Positions 43,877-54,223 of a stretch of 64,000 nt of DNA are shown piece after piece (position 1 is the stretch's first letter; every line of letters starts with the position of its first letter). Under the pieces are notes generated by a model. That model was not told the DNA's origin, ran no database searches, and was given only the letters and a program-made list of their open reading frames with translations. The stretch is from Ignavibacteria bacterium (GTDB lineage: Bacteria; Bacteroidota; Ignavibacteria; Ignavibacteriales; Melioribacteraceae): the NCBI GenBank assembly GCA_012719345.1, contig JAAYAN010000036.1, forward strand, positions 1 through 64,000. The letters run 5' to 3'. Position numbers and translations under genes: made by a program.

Positions 43877-46342
43877 TTAAATAATATTCTGAGGGTCTAC
43901 ATCAATTGTAAGCCGGACATTCCTGAAACGCGAAAGTTTATTAAATTCTATATAAGTTTCGAGAATTGCCTTGCGTAAAACTGCCCCGCCGGCATCTGTA
44001 ATCCGGCTGCTTTTTATCAGCATCTGGAATCTGTACTGACCTTTTACGCGCGAAATTATAGCTTCGGCAGGCGGCATTACTTGAAGTTTTGAGCTGTATT
44101 TTAGCAGAATTTTATAAAAATCTTTAAGAGCTTCGCGTGCAGTGCTTTCTTTTTCATCTTTGGTCTCAATAAGGCAAAGTCTCACGAAAGGCGGATATCC
44201 GGCTTTTTTCCGTAAAGAAATTTCTTTTTCATAAAAGCCTTTGTAATCATTTAAAAGCACTTTTTGAAGTACAAAATGTTTATCGTCTTTTGTCTGGATT
44301 AAAACTTCGCCCGGCGCGCTGCTTCTTCCGGCTCTTCCGGCAACCTGGGTAAGAAGCTGGAAAGTTCTTTCGTCAGCCCGGAAATCAGGCATCCATAAAG
44401 TAGTTTCAGCCGAAATAACTCCCACAAGAGTTACATTTGCAAAATCAAGTCCTTTCGATACTATCTGAGTCCCAATTAAAATATCAATGTCACCTTTCCT
44501 GAAATCGTTAAGTATAATTCCAAGTTTCCCTTTTTCGGAAATTGAATCGGAATCAATCCGCTCGATTTTTGCCTGAGGAAAATGATAAGCCAATTCATCT
44601 TCTACGCGCTGTGTTCCTGTCCCGAAAAATTTCAATGCAAGCGAACCGCATACAACGCACGCTTTTGGAACGGTAATAGTTTTGTTGCAGTAATGGCATT
44701 TTAAAATATTTTTATTAATATGATGAACCATCGAAACGGAACAATCGCTGCAGGTAATTATTTCGCCGCAATCCTCGCAATAAACCTGCGTTGCAAATCC
44801 TCTTCTGTTTTGAAGAATTATAACGCCTTCGCGGGCTTTCAATCTTTGCGCAATTTTATCAAGAAGAATATTCGAGAAAGCGTTGTCCATAGTTTTCTTT
44901 TTTTCTTCGGCTGCAATATTTATAAGCCGGATATGAGGCAGTTTGGCATTATCAACTCTTTCAGGAAGTTCAATCAAAGTATATTTTCCGGTTTCGGCGT
45001 TATACATGCTTTCAACCGAAGGAGTAGCCGAACCAAGTACTACGGGACAATTATATATGCTTGCTTTTACCACGGCTGAGTCGCGGGCATGATATTTAGG
45101 TGTAATTTCATTTTGTTTATAACTTGAATCGTGTTCTTCGTCAACCACAATTAAACCGATGTTTTCCAGGGGGGCAAAAAGCGCGGAACGGGCTCCTACC
45201 GCAATTTTACTTTTGCCGCTTAAAATTCTCCGCCAGCTGTCGTATCTTTCGCCCAAAGACATTCTGCTGTGAATTACCGAAACAAGATCGCCGAAATTGT
45301 TAAACAACCGCGCAGTCATTTGCGGAGTAAGAGAGATTTCAGGGACAAGAATCATCACAGTTTTATTCTGACTAAGAGCTTTTTTTGCCAGCTCAATATA
45401 TACTTGCGTTTTACCGCTGCCGGTTACGCCGTGGAGCAGGTAAGTTTTAAAAATTCCTTCGTCAATATCTTTCCCGACTGAATTTATAATCTGGCTTTGG
45501 GTTTCCGTTAAAGTGAAATTTTGTCCGGCTTCTTCGTAGGTTTCCGAATAAATTCTTTCAACTTCTTTATCGAAAACTTCAACTATGCCTTTTTCAGCAA
45601 GACTGCTTACAGAACTTTGGGTTGTTCCGGTTTTCTTCAGCAGTTCGGCAAGAGCTTTCGATTCGCCTTTTAATTGAAGAAGATCCAAAAGAATTACAAC
45701 CTGCTTAGGCGATCTCGATTCAAGTTCGGGAATTAAATCGTAAACTTTTTCCCGCTCAATTATTATTCGTACGTGTTTAACTTTTTTTGTGCGGACTTTT
45801 GCATTCTCAATTTCGTTATGAATTGAAATAATTCCTTGTTTTTCGAGCGTACGCAAAACGGAATGAATATTTTTTTTACCCGAAGCTTTTTGAAGATATC
45901 CAACGCTGCAAAGTTCCTTTTCGGTAAGTGCCGAAAGAACCAGCGACCGGGTTGATTTTTTATTTTTTTCGTTTTCCAGAACTTCGCTGCAAATCTGGCT
46001 GTTGCAGGCAATCATTCTTTTCGATTCAACATCCGATCCGTAGGGAATTGAATTTTTAATTGCTTCTCCGAGTGAACTTAAATAATAATCCGAAATCCAT
46101 TTATAAAATTTGAGAGAAGTTTCATCGAAAATTGCATGTTCGTCAAGAACATCCATAACAGCTTTTACTTTTTCTTCAGTATCGGCTGTCTTTTTTACCG
46201 AAACAACAAATCCGGTAAGAATTCTTTTTCCGAATGGCACAACAACTCTTACTCCGGTTTGAACCATCTGCTGAAGGTCTTCGGAAACAGAGTATGTAAA
46301 GGAATTTCGGAACGGCAGAGGAAAAACTACATCAACAAACAT
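43877..46342 (-). CDS. priA: Primosomal protein N' (PriA helicase)
   Basis: An 821-residue replication-restart helicase that loads the replisome at stalled forks. Walker A is GVTGSGKTQVYIELA and the Walker B/DEAH box is VVDEEHDSSYKQ. Eight cysteines form the zinc-binding region (CEDCGEIITCSDCS, CHYC, CVVC), and the helicase C-terminal motif is TQVAGRAGRSS. The N-terminal 3'-end-binding domain is present. Full length for the family. A terminator and the rseP end lie just upstream. Confidence 0.97.
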   Translation of the reverse strand: MFVDVVFPLPFRNSFTYSVSEDLQQMVQTGVRVVVPFGKRILTGFVVSVKKTADTEEKVKAVMDVLDEHAIFDETSLKFYKWISDYYLSSLGEAIKNSIPYGSDVESKRMIACNSQICSEVLENEKNKKSTRSLVLSALTEKELCSVGYLQKASGKKNIHSVLRTLEKQGIISIHNEIENAKVRTKKVKHVRIIIEREKVYDLIPELESRSPKQVVILLDLLQLKGESKALAELLKKTGTTQSSVSSLAEKGIVEVFDKEVERIYSETYEEAGQNFTLTETQSQIINSVGKDIDEGIFKTYLLHGVTGSGKTQVYIELAKKALSQNKTVMILVPEISLTPQMTARLFNNFGDLVSVIHSRMSLGERYDSWRRILSGKSKIAVGARSALFAPLENIGLIVVDEEHDSSYKQNEITPKYHARDSAVVKASIYNCPVVLGSATPSVESMYNAETGKYTLIELPERVDNAKLPHIRLINIAAEEKKKTMDNAFSNILLDKIAQRLKAREGVIILQNRRGFATQVYCEDCGEIITCSDCSVSMVHHINKNILKCHYCNKTITVPKACVVCGSLALKFFGTGTQRVEDELAYHFPQAKIERIDSDSISEKGKLGIILNDFRKGDIDILIGTQIVSKGLDFANVTLVGVISAETTLWMPDFRADERTFQLLTQVAGRAGRSSAPGEVLIQTKDDKHFVLQKVLLNDYKGFYEKEISLRKKAGYPPFVRLCLIETKDEKESTAREALKDFYKILLKYSSKLQVMPPAEAIISRVKGQYRFQMLIKSSRITDAGGAVLRKAILETYIEFNKLSRFRNVRLTIDVDPQNII

Positions 46343-46420
46343 TTAATGTCCGTGTAAAAATATTACTTTTATTAAAACAATTATAATAAAAAATAAGATG
46401 TTTTTTTTAAGTTAAAATAA

Positions 46421-46446
46421 AAAAGACTGCTTTCGGGCAGTCTTTT
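46421..46446. terminator. Bidirectional terminator
   Basis: AAAAGACTGC/GCAGTCTTTT with a 6-base loop gives A/T tracts on both sides. It lies between the rseP stop and the priA start and should stop transcription from dxr-rseP. Confidence 0.85.
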
Positions 46447-46471
46447 CAACTTTTAGATATTTTTATAAAGA

Positions 46472-47830
46472 TTAAAACATACTTAGCGCATCACTGTAAA
46501 TGATAAACGCCATTAAAAGCATTAAAAGAGCAAAGCCTATATTATTAATCCATATTTTTACTTTAATCGGCACTTCTTTCCTTATAATGCCTTCAATTAT
46601 AATCATTATTACATGTCCTCCGTCCAGAACAGGGAAAGGAAGAATATTTATTATTGCAAGGCTTAAACTTAAAGAAGCAAGAAAGCTAAGAAATACACTT
46701 ATACCCATTTCGGCAGTATCGCCTGCCATTTCAGCAATTTTTAACGGTCCGCCGAAAACTTTGCCGAAAGCTACTTCGCCGAAAATAACTTTGCGGAACA
46801 TTGCAAAAGTTAAGCCTATTGTATTCCCGATATTATCGAATGTAGCCGATAAACCTTCCATAAGATTGTAAGAGACAGTATCTCTTTTACCAATATATTT
46901 AGGTACAAAAAACACTCCCATTTTTCCTTCCATATCCAGTTTGGAAGCAATTTCAATTTCTTTTCCGTCTCTTAAAATTTTAACCAAAACCGAATCGTCT
47001 TTATTTTCTTCCATTATTTTATAAATCTGGTTTGTCCATTTAATAGGCATCCCTTTCAATTCAATAACCTGGTCTCCGTTTTTAATTCCAGCATCTTCTG
47101 CCGGCGAATTTTCTATCACTTTTCCTGCAACAGGAATTACATCCCCCATATTCAAAAATTCTGCAGAAGGTTCAATTTTAGAAAGGACGGGCTTTCCAAT
47201 TTTCAGTGTAACAGGTTTTTCGTTCCTTAGGACTTTTATCTCTGCGGATTTACCTGCGCTTGCCATAAGAACTTCGCTGAAAACAGATTCCCAGTCGTTT
47301 ACTTTTTTATTGTTTACCGAAATAATTTCGTCACCTTCACTGAACCCTGCTTTTTCGGCAAAACTTTCGGGTGCTATATAACCAATTTTAGTTGTGCTTA
47401 ATATTGGTTTTCCTGAATAAATGTTAATTCCCCAGAAGATAAATACTGTTAAAAGGAAATTCATTAACACGCCTGCAGTAATTACAAAAAGTTTCTGATA
47501 AACAGGTTTTGAGCGGAATTCGTATGGCTGGGGTTCTTTTCCGGCAAAATCGGTATCGAAACTTTCATCAACCATTCCGGAAATTTTTACATAGCCGCCA
47601 AGAGGCAGAATCGAAAGTCTGTAATCTGTGTGTCCCTGCAAATCAATATCTTCGGACAGATTTCCCAAAGTGAAACCATTAATTTTATTCCACCCGAACA
47701 GCCTTTTCCCGAAACCGATAGCAAATACGTCTGTCCGCATTTTGCATATTTTTGCTGCAGCAAAATGTCCGAACTCGTGAACAAAAACTAAAATGCTTAT
47801 TGTAATTACAAAAAATATAAGTGAATCCAT
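46472..47830 (-). CDS. rseP: Site-2 protease RseP (M50 zinc metalloprotease)
   Basis: A 452-residue intramembrane protease that cleaves anti-sigma factors and remnant signal peptides. The HEFGH zinc motif is at residues 18-22, and the third zinc ligand lies in the C-terminal NILPFPVLDGGH. Two PDZ domains are visible between (AEKAGFSEGDEIISV and AEDAGIKNGDQVIEL). The gene follows dxr after 17 bases, a widespread arrangement. It could act on the FecR-like protein encoded at 13.7 kb, though that is only an inference. Confidence 0.95.
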   Translation of the reverse strand: MDSLIFFVITISILVFVHEFGHFAAAKICKMRTDVFAIGFGKRLFGWNKINGFTLGNLSEDIDLQGHTDYRLSILPLGGYVKISGMVDESFDTDFAGKEPQPYEFRSKPVYQKLFVITAGVLMNFLLTVFIFWGINIYSGKPILSTTKIGYIAPESFAEKAGFSEGDEIISVNNKKVNDWESVFSEVLMASAGKSAEIKVLRNEKPVTLKIGKPVLSKIEPSAEFLNMGDVIPVAGKVIENSPAEDAGIKNGDQVIELKGMPIKWTNQIYKIMEENKDDSVLVKILRDGKEIEIASKLDMEGKMGVFFVPKYIGKRDTVSYNLMEGLSATFDNIGNTIGLTFAMFRKVIFGEVAFGKVFGGPLKIAEMAGDTAEMGISVFLSFLASLSLSLAIINILPFPVLDGGHVIMIIIEGIIRKEVPIKVKIWINNIGFALLMLLMAFIIYSDALSMF

Positions 47831-47847
47831 TTACAAAAATTCTCCTT

Positions 47848-48993
47848 TTAATAAATACTGTTTACAAAATCCCTTGTTTTACGGTCGAATTCAAAAATTG
47901 TTTCCAAACAAGGCGACTGTATATTTTCAAATTCATTCAATGCTTTTTTAATAATTTCGGGTATCTGCATAAAACCAATTTTTCCTTTTAAAAACTTGTC
48001 AACAGCAATTTCGTTGGCTGCGTTCAAAATGCAGGGTGCAATTCCGCCCGATTCCATAACATTATAAGCCAGCTTGAGACATTCAAATTTATCAATATCA
48101 GGCTCGTAAAAACTTATTTGATGTATTTCCGGGAAATTAGTTTCAACATATCTGCTGCTGAACCGCTCCGGGTAACTTAACGCATATTGTATTGGAAGTT
48201 TCATATCGGGAAGACTTATCTGTGCTTTTATTGATCCGTCAATGAATTCCACCATCGAATGAATAACAGATTGGGGATGAATTATTACATCAATTTTTTC
48301 TTTAGGAAGATTAAAAAGCCATTTGGCTTCAATAACTTCCAGCCCTTTGTTCATCATAGTTGCCGAATCGATTGTAATTTTATTTCCCATCGACCAGTTG
48401 GGGTGATTAAGCGCTTCGGAAATAGTAACTTTTTGGAGCTCATGCTTTTCTTTTTTCCGGAAAGGACCGCCCGAAGCTGTAAGAATTAATTTTTGCACTT
48501 CCGACTTTTTTTCGCCTTCAAGACATTGAAATATCGCGCTGTGTTCGCTGTCCACCGGTATCATTTCAGAACCGCAGCTGCTTATCAGTTTTGTTATGAT
48601 TTCGCCGGCAACAACCAGTGTCTCTTTATTTGCAAGAGCAATTCTTTTTTTCTTTTTAATACCTTCAATGGTCGGCGCAAGTCCCGCAAAACCTACTAAA
48701 GCCGATACAAGAATATCGTAATCATCATAACCTGCCAATTGGAGCAGCCCTTTTTCACCTTTTAAAATGCTGCATTTATTGCCAATTTTTTGTTCAAGCT
48801 CCTGCGCTTTTTCTTCGTCGGTAACTACAACTGTATCAGGATTGAATTCATTTATCTGTTCTTCAAGCAGTCCGATATTTTTATTTACTGTAAGACCTTT
48901 TACTTTGAATTTATCAGGAAATTCGCGTATTACATTTAAAGTATTCACACCAATTGAACCTGAGGAACCAAGAATAATTACATTTTTCATCAA
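47848..48993 (-). CDS. dxr: 1-Deoxy-D-xylulose 5-phosphate reductoisomerase
   Basis: Second step of the MEP isoprenoid pathway: rearranges and reduces DXP to 2-C-methyl-D-erythritol 4-phosphate using NADPH and a divalent metal. The cofactor motif is ILGSSGSIGVNTL, the metal/substrate site is PVDSEHSAIFQ, and WSMGNKITIDSATMMNKGLEVIEA is a family signature. 381 residues, full length. It is the first gene of the dxr-rseP operon. Confidence 0.97.
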   Translation of the reverse strand: MMKNVIILGSSGSIGVNTLNVIREFPDKFKVKGLTVNKNIGLLEEQINEFNPDTVVVTDEEKAQELEQKIGNKCSILKGEKGLLQLAGYDDYDILVSALVGFAGLAPTIEGIKKKKRIALANKETLVVAGEIITKLISSCGSEMIPVDSEHSAIFQCLEGEKKSEVQKLILTASGGPFRKKEKHELQKVTISEALNHPNWSMGNKITIDSATMMNKGLEVIEAKWLFNLPKEKIDVIIHPQSVIHSMVEFIDGSIKAQISLPDMKLPIQYALSYPERFSSRYVETNFPEIHQISFYEPDIDKFECLKLAYNVMESGGIAPCILNAANEIAVDKFLKGKIGFMQIPEIIKKALNEFENIQSPCLETIFEFDRKTRDFVNSIY

Positions 48994-49095
48994 AAACCTG
49001 TTAACGGAAAAAATAATGAAGAAAAAAAGTTAAAATCAGAAACTTAAAAATAAGATAACCGAACGAATGATAAAAGGATAATATCACGTTTGATT

Positions 49096-49782
49096 TTAGA
49101 GATACTCCTTAAATATTCTTTCTAATTCCGAAAATTTGCCGTCTTCGAGGCGCAAAGTGAGAAACGAAGCGAAATTATTTAAAACAATTACTGCATTTTT
49201 ACCCGTATCTTTTTCTTCCAGCGAAGTAAGAAGTTCGGCAACCGTAGCATTAACAATTTGAATCTGTTTGTAAAGTTTATCCATTTCTTTTAATTCCCAA
49301 TCAGGTTTTTCCCCGTTACTTTGCCGCAAATACTGGGCAACAAGATACATAGATAAAGCGCGGTAGCTTGTTTCTTCGAGCGTGGCAAAAGGAAGATGGA
49401 ATTTAATTAATGGTTTTAGTTTGCTCATTACAGGACAGCAGCTCCCCGCCATAAGAATTCCTGCCATTGAGCTTAACGCATCCTGTACAGTAGTTTTTTT
49501 TTCGTAATTTCTTTGGGGTGTTTCAACCGTTAACTGGACCTTTTCGTATGAAGGAAAACCGGTGAAGAACGAAACAGCTTTGTTTAGATTTAATAATACA
49601 GGGCAGTATTTATAAACTTGTTCATCAAGATTGCATATTTCACAGCGGAAATTTTTTAATAAAGCCCATTCAGGTTTTTTGCTTTCCGTAAATCCGTCAA
49701 CTTCCAGATTGTCATTTAAAAACACTGTAAAAGATTTTTCGAAATCTTTTGTAAAAGCAAAGTTAAATTTTATTTCAAACAT
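49096..49782 (-). CDS. Hypothetical protein with conserved cysteines
   Basis: A 228-residue soluble protein I do not recognise. Cysteines form an early CEIC pair (about residue 48), a YCPVL and a central GSCCPVMSKLKPLIKFHLPF. The CPV/CCPV spacing suggests a metal or redox site. The C-terminal half is helical. The gene stands alone between dxr and the FabK-like gene on the same strand. It may be a metal-dependent accessory protein; no homologue comes to mind with confidence. Confidence 0.62.
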   Translation of the reverse strand: MFEIKFNFAFTKDFEKSFTVFLNDNLEVDGFTESKKPEWALLKNFRCEICNLDEQVYKYCPVLLNLNKAVSFFTGFPSYEKVQLTVETPQRNYEKKTTVQDALSSMAGILMAGSCCPVMSKLKPLIKFHLPFATLEETSYRALSMYLVAQYLRQSNGEKPDWELKEMDKLYKQIQIVNATVAELLTSLEEKDTGKNAVIVLNNFASFLTLRLEDGKFSELERIFKEYL

Positions 49783-49909
49783 ATTTTCCCTGATTGATTA
49801 GAAAGACCAATCAATTTCCCTCAAGTATAAAGCTGAAAAAAACTTATCAAATATAACCTTTATTTTTACAAAATAATAAAAAACAAATCGTCAGGTGATA
49901 TAAAACAAA

Positions 49910-50848
49910 TTAAATATTTGCTTTTGCAGAATTATATTGTGATATCAGGTTATCAAAAATAGTTTTTACAGGAAGAATATTCCTTATTAATCCTGCACCT
50001 TGTCCGGCTTCCATCATTCCTTGTTCTGTGTCGCCATCAAAAATTCCAAGCTTTTCACGCTTCTGTCCTTTCATTTCCCTGAGAGTTGCTTCATCTGCTC
50101 CGGCTTTTTCCGCGGCAATTACTTCCTCGCTGAATTTATTTTTAATCATTCTCGCCATGCCGGCCTTACGCAAGACTAAAGTAGTATCAGTATCGGCTGC
50201 TTCAACAATTTTTTGTTTATAATTTGGATGAGCCGATGATTCTTCGGTAGCTGCAAAAAGTGTCCCAATCTGAACGCCCTGAGCGCCCAAAGCCAATGCT
50301 GCAAGAATACCTCTTCCGTCAGAAATTCCACCGGCTGCAATAACAGGAATTTTCAGATTATCCGCTAATTGCGGAGTTAGTGCGAAAGTTGTCAGTTCAT
50401 CAAGCCCGTTGTGTCCTCCCGCTTCAACGCCTTCGCCAACAACGGCATCGCAGCCAACGCTTTCAGCTTTCAATCCGAATTTCACGGAAGAAACAACGTG
50501 AACAACAGTAATTCCTGCGTTTTTGAAATTTTCTATATACTTACCAGGATGACCTGCGGAAGAAAAAACAACTTTTACTCCTTCTTCAATTGTTACATTA
50601 ATTAAATCTTCAACATCGCCGCGGAGTAACGGAATATTTACCCCAAAAGGTTTTTCAGTTACTTCTTTGCATTTTTGAATGTGTTCGCGCAAAAGGTCAG
50701 CTTTCATTGAACCTGCACCGATTAAACCAAGCCCTCCGCATTCCGATACCGCTGAAGCAAGCCGCCAGCCTGATACCCAAACCATTCCTCCTTGAATAAC
50801 GGGATATTTAATATTCAAAAGTTCGGTGACTTTGTTCACAACATTCAT
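49910..50848 (-). CDS. FMN-dependent nitronate monooxygenase / FabK-like reductase
   Basis: A 312-residue TIM-barrel flavoenzyme of the 2-nitropropane dioxygenase family. Visible features are IKYPVIQGGMVWVS at the N-terminus, GVNIPLL, the phosphate-binding region EGVEAGGHNG and PVIAAGGISDGRGILAALALGAQGVQIGT. The family contains both nitronate monooxygenases and the enoyl-ACP reductase FabK. The protein lacks a decisive marker and the gene is not next to fatty-acid genes. It is divergent from metK. Confidence 0.85.
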   Translation of the reverse strand: MNVVNKVTELLNIKYPVIQGGMVWVSGWRLASAVSECGGLGLIGAGSMKADLLREHIQKCKEVTEKPFGVNIPLLRGDVEDLINVTIEEGVKVVFSSAGHPGKYIENFKNAGITVVHVVSSVKFGLKAESVGCDAVVGEGVEAGGHNGLDELTTFALTPQLADNLKIPVIAAGGISDGRGILAALALGAQGVQIGTLFAATEESSAHPNYKQKIVEAADTDTTLVLRKAGMARMIKNKFSEEVIAAEKAGADEATLREMKGQKREKLGIFDGDTEQGMMEAGQGAGLIRNILPVKTIFDNLISQYNSAKANI

Positions 50849-50961
50849 TTTATTTCCTCATTAAATTTTAACATCTAAATCTATCGAACTGGTTGTAAAT
50901 TTCCAAAAAATTGAATTTTGAAAAGTAAATAATTAAATTTGTTATCTTATTTTAGAAAGTT

Positions 50962-50986
50962 GGGATAAAGAAAGTTTTGTTATCCC
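50962..50986. promoter_or_regulatory. Hairpin in the metK leader
   Basis: GGGATAA/TTATCCC with an 11-base loop lies 46 bases before the metK start. It could be an operator or leader structure. It does not match the conserved core of known SAM riboswitches that I can recall, so the role is open. Confidence 0.4.
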
Positions 50987-51032
50987 CAAAAAGGAATTAT
51001 TTAATATAAATTTAATATAAAAAGAGGTCATA

Positions 51033-52196
51033 ATGTCATATTTTTTCACATCCGAATCGGTTTCCGAAGGACATCCTGATAAAGTTGCCGATGCGATATC
51101 CGATGGAGTGCTTGATGCAATTTTCACTCAAGACCCGACGGCGCGAGTTGCCTGCGAAACATTTGTAACTACGGGACTTGTGCTTGTGGGCGGAGAAGTT
51201 ACTACTACTGCTTACATTGATATACAGGAAGTTGTAAGAAATACAGTAAAAAAAATAGGTTATACCGAAGCGGAATATAAATTTGATAGTGAATCCTGTT
51301 CGGTTTTAAATGCTATTCATTCACAATCTCCCGATATTGCAATGGGTGTTGATACCGGAGGAGCCGGAGATCAGGGGATTATGTTCGGATACGCCTGCGA
51401 CCAGACCCCGGAGTTAATGCCAATGCCGATAGTTTATGCGCACAAACTTGTAAAAAAACTTGCTGACGTTCGCAGAATGAAAAATACTCCTATGCCTTAC
51501 CTTCGCCCCGATTCAAAATCGCAGGTAACGGTAGAATATGACAATAACCATAAACCTCTTCGTGTTGATGCTGTTGTTGTTTCAACACAGCACGATGCAA
51601 AAGTTAGCCAAAAAAAGATTAAAGATGACGTTATAAAATATATCATTAAAGAAATAATCCCCGAGAAACTTCTTGATAAGAACACTAAGTATTTTGTTAA
51701 TCCTACCGGAAGATTTGAAATTGGCGGACCTCACGGCGACAGCGGTTTAACCGGTCGTAAAATTATTGTTGATACTTACGGCGGCTGGGCTCCTCACGGC
51801 GGCGGCGCTTTTTCGGGTAAAGACCCAACCAAAGTTGACAGAAGCGCGACTTACGCAGCACGCCACATAGCAAAAAACGTTGTTGCGGCAAAACTTGCTA
51901 AAGAATGTTTAGTACAGGTTGCTTATGCAATCGGTGTTGCACAGCCTGTTTCAATTTTTGTTGATACAAAAGGCACAGGCGTAATTTCGGATAAAGAAAT
52001 TTCTGAAATGATAATGAAGGAAGTTGATCTTACCCCTAAAGGAATTATTGAAAGATTAAAACTTAGAAGACCGATATATCAAAAAACATCTTCTTACGGT
52101 CACTTCGGTAGAAACGATAAAGATTTTACCTGGGAACAGATAGATTTAGTGCCTGTTTTCAGTAAATATAAAACAAATAGCAAAGGAAAGAAATAA
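51033..52196 (+). CDS. metK: S-adenosylmethionine synthetase
   Basis: Condenses methionine and ATP into S-adenosylmethionine. The protein (387 residues) shows [19 protein letters not shown] at the N-terminus, [12 protein letters not shown], and [18 protein letters not shown], the signature ATP/metal-binding motifs. GAGG lies 6 bases before the ATG. The stop overlaps the ahcY start by one base (TAATG), coupling synthesis and recycling of the methyl donor. Confidence 0.98.
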   Translation: MSYFFTSESVSEGHPDKVADAISDGVLDAIFTQDPTARVACETFVTTGLVLVGGEVTTTAYIDIQEVVRNTVKKIGYTEAEYKFDSESCSVLNAIHSQSPDIAMGVDTGGAGDQGIMFGYACDQTPELMPMPIVYAHKLVKKLADVRRMKNTPMPYLRPDSKSQVTVEYDNNHKPLRVDAVVVSTQHDAKVSQKKIKDDVIKYIIKEIIPEKLLDKNTKYFVNPTGRFEIGGPHGDSGLTGRKIIVDTYGGWAPHGGGAFSGKDPTKVDRSATYAARHIAKNVVAAKLAKECLVQVAYAIGVAQPVSIFVDTKGTGVISDKEISEMIMKEVDLTPKGIIERLKLRRPIYQKTSSYGHFGRNDKDFTWEQIDLVPVFSKYKTNSKGKK

Positions 52197-53518
52197 TGAG
52201 TGAAGTATTAAATAAAACAAAATATCTTCTGTATAAAGTAAAAGATATTTCTTTAGCTGAATGGGGAAGAGAAGAAATGCGTCTTGCAGAAGCTGAGATG
52301 CCGGGATTAATGGCAATCCGGAAAGAATTCGGCAGCCAGAAACCTTTAAAAGGTGCCCGAATTGCCGGATGCCTTCATATGACTATTCAAACAGCCGTTT
52401 TAATTGAAACACTTGTTGAACTTGGCGCTGAAGTTGCATGGTCGTCCTGCAATATTTTTTCTACGCAGGATCACGCAGCAGCTGCAATAGCTAAAGCCGG
52501 TATTCCGGTTTATGCTTGGAAAGGAATGAATGCCGAAGAATTTGACTGGTGTATTGAGCAAACCTTGTTTTTCGGTGAAGACAGAAAACCGCTTACAATG
52601 ATTTTGGATGACGGAGGCGATCTTACTAATATGGTTCTCGATAAATATCCCGAACTTGTAAAAGATATTCGCGGAATTTCGGAAGAAACAACTACGGGCG
52701 TTCACAGACTTTATGAAAGAGCAGAAAATGGAACGCTTCCTATTCCAGCAATAAATGTTAACGATTCCGTTACAAAATCTAAATTCGATAACAAATATGG
52801 TTGTCGCGAATCTTTAGTTGATGCAATCCGCAGAGCAACCGATTTAATGCTTGCCGGAAAAGTTGCAGTTGTTGCCGGTTACGGAGATGTAGGAAAGGGT
52901 TCGGCACAATCACTTCAAAGCACAGGCTGCCGCGTAATTGTTACAGAAATAGACCCGATTTGCGCGCTTCAAGCTGCAATGGACGGTTACGAAGTTAAGA
53001 AAATGGAAGATGCAGTTAAGCGTGCAAATATTGTTGTAACTGCTACAGGAAACTGTGATGTTGTAAGAGGTGAACATTTCAAAGCGATGAAAGATAAAAC
53101 AGTAGTTTGCAACATCGGTCATTTCGATCACGAAATTGATATGGCATGGTTGAATAAAAATTACGGAAGTACAAAAAAAACAGTTAAACCGCAGGTTGAT
53201 ATATACAACGTTGACGGAAAAGAAATAATTGTTCTTGCCGAAGGAAGACTTGTAAACCTCGGTTGTGCAACAGGTCATCCATCGTTTGTAATGTCGAATT
53301 CTTTCAGCAATCAGGTGCTTGCACAAATTGAATTATGGAACAATTCAGAAAATTACGAAAACAAGGTTTATGTTCTTCCTAAACATCTCGATGAAAAAGT
53401 TGCAAGACTTCATCTCGAAAAAATAGGTGTGGAACTCGATACTATTAATGAAAAACAGGCTAAGTATATCGGAGTGAAGGTTGAAGGACCGTTTAAACCC
53501 GATTATTATAGATATTGA
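52196..53518 (+). CDS. ahcY: Adenosylhomocysteinase
   Basis: Hydrolyses S-adenosylhomocysteine to adenosine and homocysteine, removing the product inhibitor of methyltransferases. A 440-residue NAD-binding enzyme with the [14 protein letters not shown] dinucleotide motif, the active-site segment DDGGDL, and the [21 protein letters not shown] region. The C-terminal KPDYYRY is typical. It is second in the metK-ahcY operon and terminated right after the stop. Confidence 0.98.
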   Translation: MSEVLNKTKYLLYKVKDISLAEWGREEMRLAEAEMPGLMAIRKEFGSQKPLKGARIAGCLHMTIQTAVLIETLVELGAEVAWSSCNIFSTQDHAAAAIAKAGIPVYAWKGMNAEEFDWCIEQTLFFGEDRKPLTMILDDGGDLTNMVLDKYPELVKDIRGISEETTTGVHRLYERAENGTLPIPAINVNDSVTKSKFDNKYGCRESLVDAIRRATDLMLAGKVAVVAGYGDVGKGSAQSLQSTGCRVIVTEIDPICALQAAMDGYEVKKMEDAVKRANIVVTATGNCDVVRGEHFKAMKDKTVVCNIGHFDHEIDMAWLNKNYGSTKKTVKPQVDIYNVDGKEIIVLAEGRLVNLGCATGHPSFVMSNSFSNQVLAQIELWNNSENYENKVYVLPKHLDEKVARLHLEKIGVELDTINEKQAKYIGVKVEGPFKPDYYRY

Positions 53519-53536
53519 TTTTTGCAGTTGGTTTTT

Positions 53537-53570
53537 AAACGCCGCCAAATTTTCAGGCGGCGTTTTTGTT
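53537..53570 (+). terminator. Rho-independent terminator of metK-ahcY
   Basis: Ten-bp stem AAACGCCGCC/GGCGGCGTTT with a 9-base loop and T-tract, 18 bases after the ahcY stop. Confidence 0.92.
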
Positions 53571-53644
53571 TTAAATAGTATTTTACTGCCGAGTAAAGGT
53601 TTTTATTCAAAAATGTTTTTTGAACAAGCAATATTGGATTTTTA

Positions 53645-54223
53645 TTATTTGGGGTTTGCTAATTGCGCATGTCGGAAGCAATTTACAAGATGATCATTAA
53701 CCATTCCTGCAGATTGCATAAATGCGTAACAAATTGTTGATCCGAAAAACCGGAAGCCGTATTTTTTCATCTCTTTGCTCATTAAGTCAGATAATTCGGT
53801 TCGGGCAGGGATTTGTGAAATTGAAATAAAATTATTCTGAATTGTTTTCCCGTCTGTAAATTTCCAGATATAATTACTGAATGAACTGTATTTCCCAATA
53901 ATTCTTAAATATAATAAGGCATTCGAAATCACGCTTTCAATTTTAAGTCTGTTTCGTATAATTTTATCGTTTATCAGCAATTCGTTTATTTTGTTCGAAT
54001 TGTAGCGGACAATTATTTCGGGGTCAAAAAAATCGAATGCTTCACGGAAACTTTCTCTTTTTCGCAGGATTGTAATCCAGCTTAACCCTGCTTGAAAAGA
54101 TTCAAGTGCAAGAAGCTCGAATAATTTCCTGTCATCTTTTAACGGAACTCCCCATTCTTCATCGTGATATTTTACATATAATTTATCATTCCCGCACCAG
54201 GGGCATCTTTTCAAGTTATTCAT
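53645..54223 (-). CDS. tag: DNA-3-methyladenine glycosylase I
   Basis: Removes 3-methyladenine from alkylated DNA to start base-excision repair. The family opening RCPWCGNDKLYVKYHDEEWGVP is present, then the helix-hairpin-helix-like FELLALESFQAGLSW with the catalytic/recognition Glu and Trp. The zinc-binding pattern of Cys and C-terminal residues, in particular MVNDHLVNCFRH, fits TagI. 192 residues, full length. The ATG overlaps the ALDH stop by one base, so it is co-translated. Confidence 0.93.
   Translation of the reverse strand: MNNLKRCPWCGNDKLYVKYHDEEWGVPLKDDRKLFELLALESFQAGLSWITILRKRESFREAFDFFDPEIIVRYNSNKINELLINDKIIRNRLKIESVISNALLYLRIIGKYSSFSNYIWKFTDGKTIQNNFISISQIPARTELSDLMSKEMKKYGFRFFGSTICYAFMQSAGMVNDHLVNCFRHAQLANPK

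Noticed and set aside
50849-51032. SAM riboswitch upstream of metK
   Set aside because: Only one small hairpin is present, without the multi-helix core or conserved stretches of the SAM-I, SAM-II or SAM-IV classes that I could recognise by eye.
53481-53693. 70-residue plus-strand ORF after ahcY
   Set aside because: It runs through the ahcY terminator and the antisense of tag and has no independent start signal.
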